A DNA stretch of 64,000 nucleotides from Sphingomonas sp. ERG5 (GTDB lineage: Bacteria; Pseudomonadota; Alphaproteobacteria; Sphingomonadales; Sphingomonadaceae), in the NCBI RefSeq assembly GCF_000803065.1, contig NZ_JSXI01000001.1, forward strand, positions 62,001 through 126,000, written 5' to 3'. Position 1 is the stretch's first letter, and the number at the start of each line of letters is the position of its first letter. The translations under genes were made by a program, and so were the position numbers. This document shows positions 1-8,603 of the stretch, piece by piece. The notes under the pieces were generated by a model that searched no databases, was not told the DNA's origin, and saw nothing but the letters and a program-made list of their open reading frames with translations.

Positions 1-1135
1 GCCCGCTCAGCAGCCGGTCCGGCGCCTGGGTGGCACCGGCAAGCTCGGTATAGCGTTTGAGATAAGCGAGGCTGAGGAAGAAGAAGACTGCGAAGGTCAG
101 CAGCCAGGAACTGACCGGCACGCCGACGGCCACACCACCGGCGAAGATGCGGATGGTGTAGAGGCACGCGAGCACGATCACATCGAGCGTCATCGCCTGC
201 TTCAGCCGTAACGAATAGGCGGTCGTGACGACAAGATAGGTGCCCAGGACCGCAGCAAACGCCAGATCCAATGTCAGCGCAGCAATCAGAAGCGGGAGGG
301 TCAACAGCACCAGGCCGAGCCCGAGCGCCATGGGGATCGGCAACGCGCCGGACGCGATCGGTCGGCTGAATTTCACCCGGTGCGCACGATCTGCTTCGAT
401 GTCGAGCAAATCGTTGATGAGATAGACACCGGAGGCTGTCAGCGAGAAGAGCACAAAGGCCAACCCCGTACGCAGGATTGCCGAAGGCTCAGCCCATAAA
501 CCCGAGGTTGCGAGAGGCACGCCGATCAGCGCGTTCTTTGCCCATTGATGTGGCCGCATTGCGCGCAAGGCTGCACGCCAGAGCGGAACGCGTCGGCAAG
601 GCAGGATCCGCACATTGGCCTGTCGCGGATTATGGCCGACCGTCAGCCCCTCATACGCGGCGGACCAGATCGGGCGATCGGCGCGACTATCGCCGACATA
701 GTCGAACGCTCCTTCGGCATCGCCATCGATCCATAAAAGCTTGGTGCGCCCCTTGAGATTACGCCGCCCCAAGGTTCCAACCGCGGCATCGAACAGCCCG
801 AGATGGCGCGCGATACGAGCGACGTGCCGTTGGTGCGAGCCACTCGCGAGCACTACGCGCCGGCCCTCGGCCCGCGCGGTGCGAACGATCTCCAACACTT
901 CCTCCCGATAAGGTAACATCGCGGGATTCAGCGAAACGCGTCGCGCCACCATGGACTTGGCATAGGCGCGGCCACGCAACAGCCACCAGCACAAGAGCAG
1001 CGCCGGACCGATGCCGCGTTTTGCGAAAGTCAGCCAGGTCTCCATCGAGACGTCCGCCGCGATCAACGTCCTGTCCAGGTCCACATAGAGCGGGCGGGCG
1101 AGCGGCGCCTTCAGGCCGATGACCGGGGCGTTCAT
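1..1135 (-). CDS. HAD-UbiA fusion prenyltransferase (partial, 3' end outside window)
   Basis: Reading from an ATG at 1135, the frame stays open to the window edge, giving at least 378 residues. The N-terminus has a HAD-type DxDxT motif (DLDRT, about residues 19-23) followed by an HAD-like fold. The C-terminal half is a polytopic UbiA domain with the signature LINDLLDIEADR that binds Mg-prenyl diphosphate. HAD-UbiA fusions resemble the enzyme that moves phosphoribose from PRPP to polyprenyl phosphate; the HAD part could then remove the 5-phosphate. That substrate is inferred from family and context. The ATG overlaps the stop of the upstream glycosyltransferase gene by four bases (ATGA), so the two are translationally coupled. 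The protein should lie in the inner membrane. Ubiquinone-type UbiA enzymes lack the HAD domain, which argues against that role. Confidence 0.85.
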   Translation of the reverse strand, partial: MNAPVIGLKAPLARPLYVDLDRTLIAADVSMETWLTFAKRGIGPALLLCWWLLRGRAYAKSMVARRVSLNPAMLPYREEVLEIVRTARAEGRRVVLASGSHQRHVARIARHLGLFDAAVGTLGRRNLKGRTKLLWIDGDAEGAFDYVGDSRADRPIWSAAYEGLTVGHNPRQANVRILPCRRVPLWRAALRAMRPHQWAKNALIGVPLATSGLWAEPSAILRTGLAFVLFSLTASGVYLINDLLDIEADRAHRVKFSRPIASGALPIPMALGLGLVLLTLPLLIAALTLDLAFAAVLGTYLVVTTAYSLRLKQAMTLDVIVLACLYTIRIFAGGVAVGVPVSSWLLTFAVFFFLSLAYLKRYTELAGATQAPDRLLSG

Positions 1136-2406
1136 GCCGGCACCGTCGCGGCGGGCACGCGGACCGGACGCCGTGCGAGTGGCAATGCGGCACTCGCCGC
1201 CGAGATGAGCAGCAGCGGCATGATCGGCAAGCGATAGCGCGGCATGACATAGGCCGCGGCATGAATTGCCCAGAAGCCGGCGATCACCAGGAGGATAAGG
1301 CGCTCGGCCTTCGTGCGACGGCGCCACTGCACAACCGCCAACAGGCCCAATGCGACGATCAATAGATGTTGGAGCCCGTCGATCCACCGAAGGGTGGTTA
1401 TCGCAGCGCCACGGGATTGATCGGTGCTGTCGGGAAAGTCGGGTGACCAGAAGAGCGCAAGCTTGCGTAGGGCGAGTATGCCGGTTTGCACGGGATACGC
1501 CCGCATATGCGCCACCGCAAGTTCACCCAGATAGTCCGTCGCCCGCAGTTCGCCGTCGCGGGCCCGGATGACGCGCCATTCTGCGCCGAGCGGCGTATCC
1601 GCCATGCTGACGAAGCGTCCGTTGGCGGCCGGATTGTTACCGACATACAGATTGAATGGTCCATTGGTATTCAGCGCGGGGCGCCCGAGCACATGATCGA
1701 CATGAAGGACCCACGGACCGAGCATGAGGGCAGTGCCGGCGGCGAACGCGAACGCAGCGGCGCTCGTTCCGGGCCAGGAGCGATGGCGCCATAGCAGGGC
1801 AACCACCACAGTCCCGCCGGTGAGGATGACCGAAGCGCCGGCGAGCATGCCGGCACCGTAGAGCAGCCCTGCCACCCCGGCGACGAGCAAGGGGCGCCTG
1901 GTCTCCAGCAGTATCACGATTGCCAGCGTGAAGCCGAGCAGTAGCGGCACCGAAAGATTCTCGCGCAACAAAAGGGCGGATCCGGCGACTGCGGGAATCA
2001 GAACGGCGAAACCAGCGGCTGCAATCAGTGCAAGCACACCATTTCCCGTCGCACGCCGAGCGAGCAAATAGGTGAGCAAGGTGGAGATCGTGGCAAGTAT
2101 GAGATTGAGCGTGAGTGCCGCGCTCAGCTTTACCCCCGCAATGCCGAACATGGCCGCCAGGGCGAACGGATAACCGGGACTGTAGAAGGCGGCATTGCCA
2201 TATGTATCATGCATCGCGCCAGGCGCGAGCAGTGTACGCGCCATCTCGAAATAAGCGGCGGAATCGCTCTGGAGCGATTCTTTGAGCACCATCATGGCAA
2301 CGCAGCGTGCACCGATCCCAAGGAGAAGCACGACGCCGAGCGCCGCCCATTCCAGGCGAGGATCCAGCCTCGGTTTCGAGAATGCCGCTGACGGGGACAA
2401 GTGCAT
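1132..2406 (-). CDS. GT39/ArnT-like integral membrane glycosyltransferase
   Basis: A 424-residue polytopic membrane protein. After the first membrane segment it carries SDSAAYFEMA and, further on, YSPGYP, the arrangement seen in PMT/ArnT-type (GT39) glycosyltransferases, where an Asp in the first periplasmic loop is catalytic. About ten hydrophobic segments follow, with a periplasmic loop near residues 225-300. Members use polyprenyl-phosphate-linked sugars as donors. Here the adjacent HAD-UbiA prenyltransferase may make the donor lipid and the divergent SMR protein at 2492 may flip it. The acceptor cannot be told from sequence. It could also be an uncharacterised dolichyl-mannosyltransferase-like protein. 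Confidence 0.75.
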   Translation of the reverse strand: MHLSPSAAFSKPRLDPRLEWAALGVVLLLGIGARCVAMMVLKESLQSDSAAYFEMARTLLAPGAMHDTYGNAAFYSPGYPFALAAMFGIAGVKLSAALTLNLILATISTLLTYLLARRATGNGVLALIAAAGFAVLIPAVAGSALLLRENLSVPLLLGFTLAIVILLETRRPLLVAGVAGLLYGAGMLAGASVILTGGTVVVALLWRHRSWPGTSAAAFAFAAGTALMLGPWVLHVDHVLGRPALNTNGPFNLYVGNNPAANGRFVSMADTPLGAEWRVIRARDGELRATDYLGELAVAHMRAYPVQTGILALRKLALFWSPDFPDSTDQSRGAAITTLRWIDGLQHLLIVALGLLAVVQWRRRTKAERLILLVIAGFWAIHAAAYVMPRYRLPIMPLLLISAASAALPLARRPVRVPAATVPA

Positions 2407-2491
2407 ATCGCATGCGCTATCCGCTCCTGCTTACTATTGAATTAAGCGGTTCTTATTCCGTGCCACCCTATCGCCAGATCGGAGCATTTTC

Positions 2492-2872
2492 ATGAAGACA
2501 ACCGATCTAATCCTGATTCTGAGTAGTGTTGCCCTGAGCGCTACGGCCCAATTGCTGCTGAAGCTCGGCGCCACCGCGCCGGCGGTACGCGCCGCCATGG
2601 CCAGTGACGGGGCATTGGCTGGTCGAGCCGTCGCGTTGATGACGTCCCCGACCCTGGTCGGCGGCCTGGCAATCTATGCCTTGTCGGCCGCGTTCTGGAT
2701 CGTGGTGCTTTCCAGGGTCGAGCTCTCCCTGGCCTATCCGTTCGTGGGCCTCGGCTTCGTTCTTACCTTCCTGATAGGCACCGTGTTTCTGGGTGAAACC
2801 GCGAATGCGGCGCGCCTGGCCGGTACGCTGTTGATCATGGCAGGGGCCGTGTTGGTGGCGCGAAGCGCATAA
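2492..2872 (+). CDS. SMR/EamA-type small membrane transporter, possible lipid-sugar flippase
   Basis: 126 residues with four hydrophobic segments (about 5-22, 52-75, 77-98 and 103-123), the size and topology of small multidrug resistance/ArnE-ArnF-like proteins. The central ELSLAYPFVGLGFVLTFLIG region matches the conserved third helix of EamA/SMR proteins. It starts 85 bp from, and divergent to, the GT39-like gene. With the HAD-UbiA enzyme this suggests flipping of a polyprenyl-phosphate-sugar across the inner membrane, as ArnEF does for undecaprenyl-phosphate-aminoarabinose. A plain drug/metabolite exporter is the alternative. The N-terminal Glu typical of EmrE-like drug pumps is not evident. 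Confidence 0.75.
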   Translation: MKTTDLILILSSVALSATAQLLLKLGATAPAVRAAMASDGALAGRAVALMTSPTLVGGLAIYALSAAFWIVVLSRVELSLAYPFVGLGFVLTFLIGTVFLGETANAARLAGTLLIMAGAVLVARSA

Positions 2873-3160
2873 GATCGCGCCACCATAGTGCTCCTTCGAG
2901 AACGACGCCCTGCAGCATGGCGAGCAACAGTGGTCAGACTCTCAATGCGAGAGGCGCCCTTTCATAGTTGTCCATCGAGCCAGCTCCTCCTGTCGCTCCG
3001 CATTGCCGGTGCGCTCTTTCTCAGTGTCAAAAACAGCATCGCGACAGGGCTATCGGTGCTGCGATACTCCAGCATCTGCGCGCTCCGTCAGAATGGCTCG
3101 CACGCCTGTGAGCGGCAGCGAAACCATTCCCGGCAGGCCGGATGGCCAGCGTAACCGGGT

Positions 3161-4030
3161 CTATCCGACGTCAGGCAACCATGCCGCATTGCTGTCGGCA
3201 CGGGTCCGCCCCGCCAGCCATTGCCGTACCGCTCTGCCCATAGACCGACTGACCGGAGCCTCGACGCCATTCCGCAACCGGACGCGCCAGACCGATCCCG
3301 CACCGCGTATCCCCTCGACCGCCTCCAGCCGCACGATCGCCGATCGGTGGACGCGCATGTACCGGTCTTCGGGAAGCCGGTTGACCCAATCCTTCAATCG
3401 CCCCCTCACAAGATACTGCTTGGACGGCGTGTGCAGGCGCACATAATCGCGCTCGGCTTCAAACAGGATGACATTCTCCATTGGCACCCGCACGCGCCAA
3501 TGCGCATCCTCGCTCCACACGTCGGGCCAGTTCATCGGCTGGTCGGCGGGCATGGCCATTCGGCCGGGGGCACCGGCAGTGGTCTCGCCCAGAACCAGAA
3601 GACAGAAAGTCGCCCATAGGGCGATCATCCATCCCGGCCCCCCGCTCAGGGCGCTGGCGACGACCTCTGGTTCGAGCGGGCCCCACAAAGGACGGTAGAG
3701 ATGGAACACGGCCAGCCGGACAGCGAGATGGATGAGATATGCAACGGAGCTCAGGACCAGAGCCACGCCGATCCGCTGCGGCATCGGCCGTGAGCTGACC
3801 CGTTGCAGAACCGGCACCATCGCGAGGCAAAGCGCGAAGCCGGCGACGCAGGTGACGATCCGGCGCAGCGCCCGTTCCGGCTGATGCTCGATCGGTGGAG
3901 TGAGCCAGCCAAGATTCAGGATGACATAGGTGATCACCCAGAGCGCGAGGGCGATCAGCAGCAGTTGAGTGCGCTCGGGTCTGCCAATGCCGGGGAAGGG
4001 ATTCGGTACCGCAATGCGTCGTTCAGCCAT
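3161..4030 (-). CDS. Membrane-anchored LytTR-family transcriptional regulator
   Basis: 289 residues. The N-terminal half has four hydrophobic segments (about 20-42, 57-77, 86-110 and 133-150). The C-terminal part (about 175-275) is a LytTR DNA-binding domain: VPMENVILFEAERDYVRLHT, then VRGRLKDW, then RYMRVHRSAIVRLEAV. There is no receiver domain, so this is the one-component membrane LytTR type common in sphingomonads. A good Shine-Dalgarno sequence (GAGAGGTAGG) precedes the ATG. It is divergent from the exported amidohydrolase gene at 4239, with about 208 bp between the starts. Regulation of that neighbour or of itself is plausible but not shown. Confidence 0.85.
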   Translation of the reverse strand: MAERRIAVPNPFPGIGRPERTQLLLIALALWVITYVILNLGWLTPPIEHQPERALRRIVTCVAGFALCLAMVPVLQRVSSRPMPQRIGVALVLSSVAYLIHLAVRLAVFHLYRPLWGPLEPEVVASALSGGPGWMIALWATFCLLVLGETTAGAPGRMAMPADQPMNWPDVWSEDAHWRVRVPMENVILFEAERDYVRLHTPSKQYLVRGRLKDWVNRLPEDRYMRVHRSAIVRLEAVEGIRGAGSVWRVRLRNGVEAPVSRSMGRAVRQWLAGRTRADSNAAWLPDVG

Positions 4031-4238
4031 ACCTACCTCTCATCGAATTCCGTCGACCGATCGTCGCTCCGGGCTCGCGGATGCCGCTCGGTCCGGCTTT
4101 GTATGGGCCGCTGGCGACGTTCGTGTCTGCCATACATCGATCAGAGGGGAAATGGCGTTGCCCGGGCAAGAAATAGGGTTGGAATTCGATCGTCGTCGAC
4201 GCGGCATCGCTGCCGCAAATGTTCAGGGAGGCATGAGG

Positions 4239-6263
4239 ATGGTAGCTCTCCAATCTGCAATCGGCCGCCACTGGACGGCTTCCGCCATGGCAATGGTCCT
4301 CGGCTTGGCCGCCACCCCCATGGCAAGCGCCACCGACTACACCGTGCTGACGTCTGGCCAGCCCAGCGGCGCGATGTCGGTCGTGGAGGCACCCGGAGGC
4401 CGCGAGATCAGCTTCCGGTTCAATGATCGCGGCCGCGGCCCTGAGGTCCGGTCGGTCGTGACGGTCGACAGCGACCTCCTCCCCGTCAACCTCAGCATCG
4501 ATGGCGTGGATTATTATAAGCTCGCCGTCTCCGAACACTTCAAACAGGCGGGCCCGGCCGCGACGTGGCGAGCGGCCAATGACAGCGGAACCGTCAAGGC
4601 CGCCGGCTTTTATCTGCCGAGCGAAACAACACCCGAACACCTCTCCATGCTGGCGCGGGCGCTCCTGCGCAGTCCCGGACACCGCATCCCGCTCCTGCCC
4701 TCCGGCGAAGCGCGCCTCGAACCCTTGATCGAACGCCCGATCGACATTGGCGGCACGCCTGCCGTAGCGCGGCTCTTCGCGCTTCAGGGGCTAGGCTATG
4801 AAGCCCGTCCGATCTGGCTGGATGCGCACGGCGAATTGCTGATGCAGGGCAACGCCTGGTTCGCGACCGTCAGGCACGGGATGGAAGCGCAGGCCGAAGG
4901 TTTGATACGCGCTCAGGCCGAAGCGCTCGAAAAACGCGATCTGGCCAGGAGCTCGGCGCTCATGCGGCGGCCGTCCGGTCCGGTCATGTTCCGCAATGTT
5001 TCCCTGTTCGACGCCGTGGCGCGCGTGACGCGCGCGAACATGACGGTCATTGTCGATGGCTCGCGGATCGTCGCGGTCGGCCAGAATGGAGAAACCGCGG
5101 CGCCGCCGGGCGCGACCGTGATCGACGGGACCGGAAAAACATTGTTACCCGGCCTTTGGGACATGCACGTCCACCTGGCAACCAACAGTGACGGGCTGCT
5201 TCATTTGGCTGCCGGCGTCACGTCGGTGCGCGACCTGGCCAACACCATGGAGGACACCCTTCTGCGCAAGCGGCGCTTCGAGACCGGAGAGCTTCCCGGT
5301 CCGAGAATGGTGCTGGCGGGCTTTATCGACGGGCCGGGGCCGCTTTCCGGGCCCATCAAAGTGCTGGTGAGCACACCCGAGGAAATGCGCGCCGCGATCC
5401 GCACCTATGCCGCGCGCGGCTATGAGCAGATCAAGCTCTACTCTTCGCTCGATCCCGCCCTGGTCCCGGTCGCAGCGCTCGAGGCGCATCGGCTTGGCCT
5501 AAGGCTGAGCGGCCACGTGCCGGCCGGCATGACGATGCGCCAGGCTGTCGCAGCCGGATTCGACGAAGTGCATCATCTGAACTTCACCGCCCTGAACTTC
5601 ATGAGTGCGGACATCAATGCCAAGACCAATGGCATCACCCGCATCACCGCGATCGCGGAGCATGCCTGGGAAATCGATCCTGGCTCGCCGAAGGTCCGGG
5701 AGTTCATCGCCTTCCTGAAAGCGAAGGGCACTGTCGTCGATCCCACCATGTCGCTTTACGAGAGCGATCTGCTTGGCCGACCCGGCACGCCGGCGCCGAA
5801 CCTCGCCGCGGACATCGATCGGCTGCCTCCGGTCGTTCGTCGAGCCGCCTACGGCGCCGGCCTCGCGCGAGGCGAGAAGGAAGTGGTTCGCAATGCGGCT
5901 TCGTTCCGCACCATGAGCGGGCTGTTGAAGGCTCTCTACGATGGCGGCGTGCCGCTCGTGGCCGGAACCGACGACACACCGGGATTTACCTATCATCGCG
6001 AGCTGGAACTCTATCAGAAGGCGGGGATTCCGGCAGCGGACGTCCTCTACATCGCCACTCTTGGCGCCGCTCGCGTCGCGGGGCGGGAAGCGGAACTCGG
6101 CTCGGTCTCGCCCGGCAAGTTGGCGGATCTTATCCTGGTCGACGGGAATCCCACCGCCAGTGTCTCGGACCTGCGCAAGACGGTCCTGGTGATGAAGGAT
6201 GGCGTGCTGTTCCAGCCGGACACATTGCTGTCCGAAGTGGGCGTCGGCCCGGCAGCGAAGTAG
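4239..6263 (+). CDS. Exported amidohydrolase-family protein
   Basis: 674 residues. I chose the ATG at 4239 because an AGGGAGG Shine-Dalgarno ends seven bases upstream; an ATG at 4233 sits only one base from it. Residues 1-30 form a signal peptide ending near ASA. Residues about 30-270 match no domain I recognise. From about 275 the protein is a metal-dependent amidohydrolase: a beta-sandwich segment, the metal-binding MHVHL motif near residue 309, later HxxH-type residues (LSGHVPAG, EVHHLNF), and AGTDDTPG near the C-terminus supplying the usual Asp. This group includes Xaa-Pro dipeptidase/prolidase- and imidazolonepropionase-like enzymes. The substrate is unknown. It is probably periplasmic or secreted. 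Confidence 0.85.
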   Translation: MVALQSAIGRHWTASAMAMVLGLAATPMASATDYTVLTSGQPSGAMSVVEAPGGREISFRFNDRGRGPEVRSVVTVDSDLLPVNLSIDGVDYYKLAVSEHFKQAGPAATWRAANDSGTVKAAGFYLPSETTPEHLSMLARALLRSPGHRIPLLPSGEARLEPLIERPIDIGGTPAVARLFALQGLGYEARPIWLDAHGELLMQGNAWFATVRHGMEAQAEGLIRAQAEALEKRDLARSSALMRRPSGPVMFRNVSLFDAVARVTRANMTVIVDGSRIVAVGQNGETAAPPGATVIDGTGKTLLPGLWDMHVHLATNSDGLLHLAAGVTSVRDLANTMEDTLLRKRRFETGELPGPRMVLAGFIDGPGPLSGPIKVLVSTPEEMRAAIRTYAARGYEQIKLYSSLDPALVPVAALEAHRLGLRLSGHVPAGMTMRQAVAAGFDEVHHLNFTALNFMSADINAKTNGITRITAIAEHAWEIDPGSPKVREFIAFLKAKGTVVDPTMSLYESDLLGRPGTPAPNLAADIDRLPPVVRRAAYGAGLARGEKEVVRNAASFRTMSGLLKALYDGGVPLVAGTDDTPGFTYHRELELYQKAGIPAADVLYIATLGAARVAGREAELGSVSPGKLADLILVDGNPTASVSDLRKTVLVMKDGVLFQPDTLLSEVGVGPAAK

Positions 6264-6633
6264 GGGCGCAGCTCGCACCCCGTTTGCGCACTCCTGTGGA
6301 TTTCCCAATGCGCGATGCCCGGTCACGGCTCAAGACCGAACCGACGGGTTCGGAAAACGGGCATGGTCGGGCATCCGCAACAAAGAGACCCGGCTGCCCG
6401 GCGGCACGCGCTACTTACCTGTGAAGAGCTTGTGCAGGCGACCGAAAGTGCGGGCGAGGACGCACCGCCACTTTAACAGGAAGAGCGCAGACAGATACGG
6501 CTTCCGCCGTCGAGAAACCGGAGAGCCGCAGGCCTCCAACTCCCCCTGAGCCTTACCTCAGGATCACTTGATTCCGCACGATCGATCGCCCACGACGTGA
6601 TCGACCGACTTGGCAAAGAACGGAGGGGGAAAT
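6264..6633. other. Intergenic region, no gene seen
   Basis: 370 bp between the amidohydrolase stop and the DUF6916 start. I see no RNA gene, strong hairpin or credible reading frame. Only an AGG-rich Shine-Dalgarno (CGGAGGGGG, 6621-6629) just before 6634 is clear. Confidence 0.4.
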
Positions 6634-6933
6634 ATGGCTGACGACATGCTCGTACTGGAAGATTTCGAGCGTCATATCGGCACGACATTCGTCCTGACCG
6701 ACGAAACGGGACAAACCGCCGACCTGGTATTGACCGAGGTCACAGCGGTGAGCGCCTCTTCCGCGGCTGCGCAGCGCGCCCAGTTTTCACTGTTGTTCAC
6801 GTCGCACGAGGCCATCGTCCGGCCGCAAACCGTCTATTCGCTCGGCCATGCGGAAATGGGCGATCTGGCGATATTCCTGGTACCGATCGCGCGGAATGAG
6901 ACAGGCGTTAGCTATGAGGCGTGCTTCGGCTGA
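6634..6933 (+). CDS. DUF6916 family protein
   Basis: 99 residues. The ATG at 6634 is preferred over an in-frame TTG at 6610 because the Shine-Dalgarno CGGAGGGGG lies between them, just upstream of 6634. The sequence (LEDFERHIGTTFVL near the start, then a hydrophobic beta-rich core ending GDLAIFLVPI) fits the small DUF6916 family. In my recollection that family is found beside Tep/collar-domain proteins, as here. No enzymatic motif is visible. Its last 22 bases overlap the end of the convergent GNAT gene. Confidence 0.7.
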   Translation: MADDMLVLEDFERHIGTTFVLTDETGQTADLVLTEVTAVSASSAAAQRAQFSLLFTSHEAIVRPQTVYSLGHAEMGDLAIFLVPIARNETGVSYEACFG

Positions 6934-7457
6934 TCGCCGCCCGGTTCGTAAGCCCGCTCCATTTCGAGATAGACTTCAGTCTCGCTGATCTCGGTAAAAC
7001 CGAGCCGTCGATAGAGCCTCAGCGCGGGGTTGAAGCGCTCGACGAAAATGCCGATACCGCGCCCCGATACCGCCGCCGTGGCGATCAGCGCCTCGATAAT
7101 GGCGCGCCCTACGCCCCTGCCCCGTGCGTCGGGCATCAGCGCGATGTCGACGATGGATATCTGGGTCTGGCGCTGCTCCAGATACAGCCGGCCGACCGGC
7201 GCACCATGATGCTCGATCAGCGCAAAATCGCATGCCATCTGTGTCTTGTAATGATGACGCTGCGCTGCGAATTGCTGCGCCAGGAACAGGGATTTTTGCT
7301 CCGCGCTCCAATCGACCTGCGCCAGTTCGTCCTCGCGAGTCGACGCATAAAGCTGCATCGCGAACGGCACGTCCGCGTCGGTTTCGGCGCGCAGCGAAAA
7401 GCCCTCGGCAACCAGCGTTGCCGGGAGCTCGAACGGAAACCCGGCATCCGCCATCAT
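6912..7457 (-). CDS. GNAT-family N-acetyltransferase
   Basis: 181 residues from an ATG at 7457 (a second ATG at 7454 has better spacing from GGCGGA). The acetyl-CoA binding motif A is clear: IALMPDARGRGVGRAIIEALI, containing the R/QxxGxG/A loop as RGRGVG. The typical C-terminal segment (NPALRLYRRLGFTEI) follows. It lies 16 bp after the third Tep gene in the same direction and is probably cotranscribed. A GNAT enzyme directly after Tep/collar paralogues suggests linked function, but the acceptor is unknown. It overlaps the convergent DUF6916 gene by 22 bp. Confidence 0.85.
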   Translation of the reverse strand: MMADAGFPFELPATLVAEGFSLRAETDADVPFAMQLYASTREDELAQVDWSAEQKSLFLAQQFAAQRHHYKTQMACDFALIEHHGAPVGRLYLEQRQTQISIVDIALMPDARGRGVGRAIIEALIATAAVSGRGIGIFVERFNPALRLYRRLGFTEISETEVYLEMERAYEPGGDQPKHAS

Positions 7458-7473
7458 CGATCCGCCACGGCGC

Positions 7474-8013
7474 TTAATTGCGCGCGGGGAAAACGCCTTG
7501 CAGCGCAATGCAGAAGTTCAGCGTGAGATAAGGCTGTAGATTGTCATGCGGCTGCCCTCCCCCCTGTGGCAGAAGCGCCTCATTGGCCAACGCTACCGCC
7601 GGCGTCGCCACCGACGAATAGGCATTCCCGGGATTGGATGTGCCCAGTTGCGCGCCGCTGTTCGGCGTCGGCACGTTCTGCGCCTGGTTGATCGGGTTCA
7701 GCGTGGCCGCGTTGAGCACATGGTCGTGGGCAGGCATCTCGGTGATCAGCAAAGTCACGTCGCGTTCGCCGCTTTGTTCGCCAAGAACATAGTCGCTCAG
7801 GCCCGGCCCCTGTCCCGGGGCCATGGGCGCGCGGTCGCGGAGATCAGGCAGCGCAAAGGTCGAGGTGCCATTGCCACCATAGGTGGTGCCGAGCAGCGAG
7901 AACAACGCGGTGTTCTGCGAAATCGGCAGAATCTGACCAGCGCAGAAAGCCCAGCCTCTTGGCGCGAAGTTGAAACCGAAGATCCGAATCTCGGCCACAA
8001 ATGGATTAGACAT
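7474..8013 (-). CDS. Tep/phage-tail-collar domain protein (microcystin-dependent-protein type), copy 3
   Basis: 179 residues. It holds the Tep core GTTYGGNGTSTFALPDLRDR (about residues 42-61) after WAFCAGQILPISQN, which defines the phage tail collar/microcystin-dependent family. Next come an HDH motif (AHDHVL) near residue 96, a variable middle, and a closing QPYLTLNFCIALQGVFP. Third in a row of three paralogues transcribed together, followed by the GNAT gene. The ATG is preceded by GGAG. No phage genes surround it, so this is a stand-alone chromosomal family rather than a prophage tail. Function is not established. Confidence 0.9.
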   Translation of the reverse strand: MSNPFVAEIRIFGFNFAPRGWAFCAGQILPISQNTALFSLLGTTYGGNGTSTFALPDLRDRAPMAPGQGPGLSDYVLGEQSGERDVTLLITEMPAHDHVLNAATLNPINQAQNVPTPNSGAQLGTSNPGNAYSSVATPAVALANEALLPQGGGQPHDNLQPYLTLNFCIALQGVFPARN

Positions 8014-8030
8014 TGTCCGAGGCTCCTAAA

Positions 8031-8570
8031 TTACTGCGTGGGGAAGACGCCGAACAGCGAAATGATGAACGATATGTTCAGCGCCGGCATCCGGTTCTCA
8101 TGTGCCTGGCTGCCGCCGATCGGCGAGATGCTCGTCGGGGCCATCGGCGCCTGAACCATCGTGCTCGTTCCCGGCATGACATAAAAGGAGTATTGGGTTG
8201 CGGTCGGATTGACCGTACCAGGCAACGCGCCGACAGGCGATGGGAGCGTCGCAGGGGTGGTGGACGCCACCAGCGTGTGGCTGTGCGTCGGCAACTGGTT
8301 GATATTCACCGTCACGCTTTCGGTGCCGGCCGCTTCGCCTATGGAGCGAGTCGTGAGGCCGCCGCCCGTCCCCTGATGCACCGGCAATCGGCCACGCAAA
8401 TCGGGCAAGGCGAAGGTATTCTGGCCATCGCCCCCATAGGTGGTACCGATCAGCTGAAACAGCACATCATTTTCGGAGATGGCCACCAGGCGGCCATCGC
8501 AGAACGCCCAGCCCACCGGGGGGAAGTTGCCCCCGAACATCCGAATTTCACCGACATATGGTTGCGACAT
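8031..8570 (-). CDS. Tep/phage-tail-collar domain protein, copy 2
   Basis: 179 residues, clearly paralogous to its two neighbours: GEIRMFGGNFPPVGWAFCDG, then GTTYGGDGQNTFALPDLRGR, then an HSH motif (PTHSHTL), and the end ALNISFIISLFGVFP. The middle third (about 100-150) is Pro/Thr/Ser-rich and differs from the other copies. The ATG has GGAGAA upstream, and the gene starts 33 bp after the stop of copy 1. The invariant core with divergent middles suggests duplication followed by diversification of the exposed part. Confidence 0.9.
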   Translation of the reverse strand: MSQPYVGEIRMFGGNFPPVGWAFCDGRLVAISENDVLFQLIGTTYGGDGQNTFALPDLRGRLPVHQGTGGGLTTRSIGEAAGTESVTVNINQLPTHSHTLVASTTPATLPSPVGALPGTVNPTATQYSFYVMPGTSTMVQAPMAPTSISPIGGSQAHENRMPALNISFIISLFGVFPTQ

Positions 8571-8603
8571 AAAATTCTCCGTGCCGATTGGCCGAACGCT
8601 GGA

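Noticed and set aside
2888..3154. 88-codon plus-strand frame after the SMR gene
   Set aside because: No Shine-Dalgarno, no domain, and base composition without coding periodicity by eye; treated as intergenic.
3969..4238. Upstream extension of the exported amidohydrolase
   Set aside because: It would overlap the divergent LytTR start and bury the signal peptide; a good Shine-Dalgarno precedes 4239.
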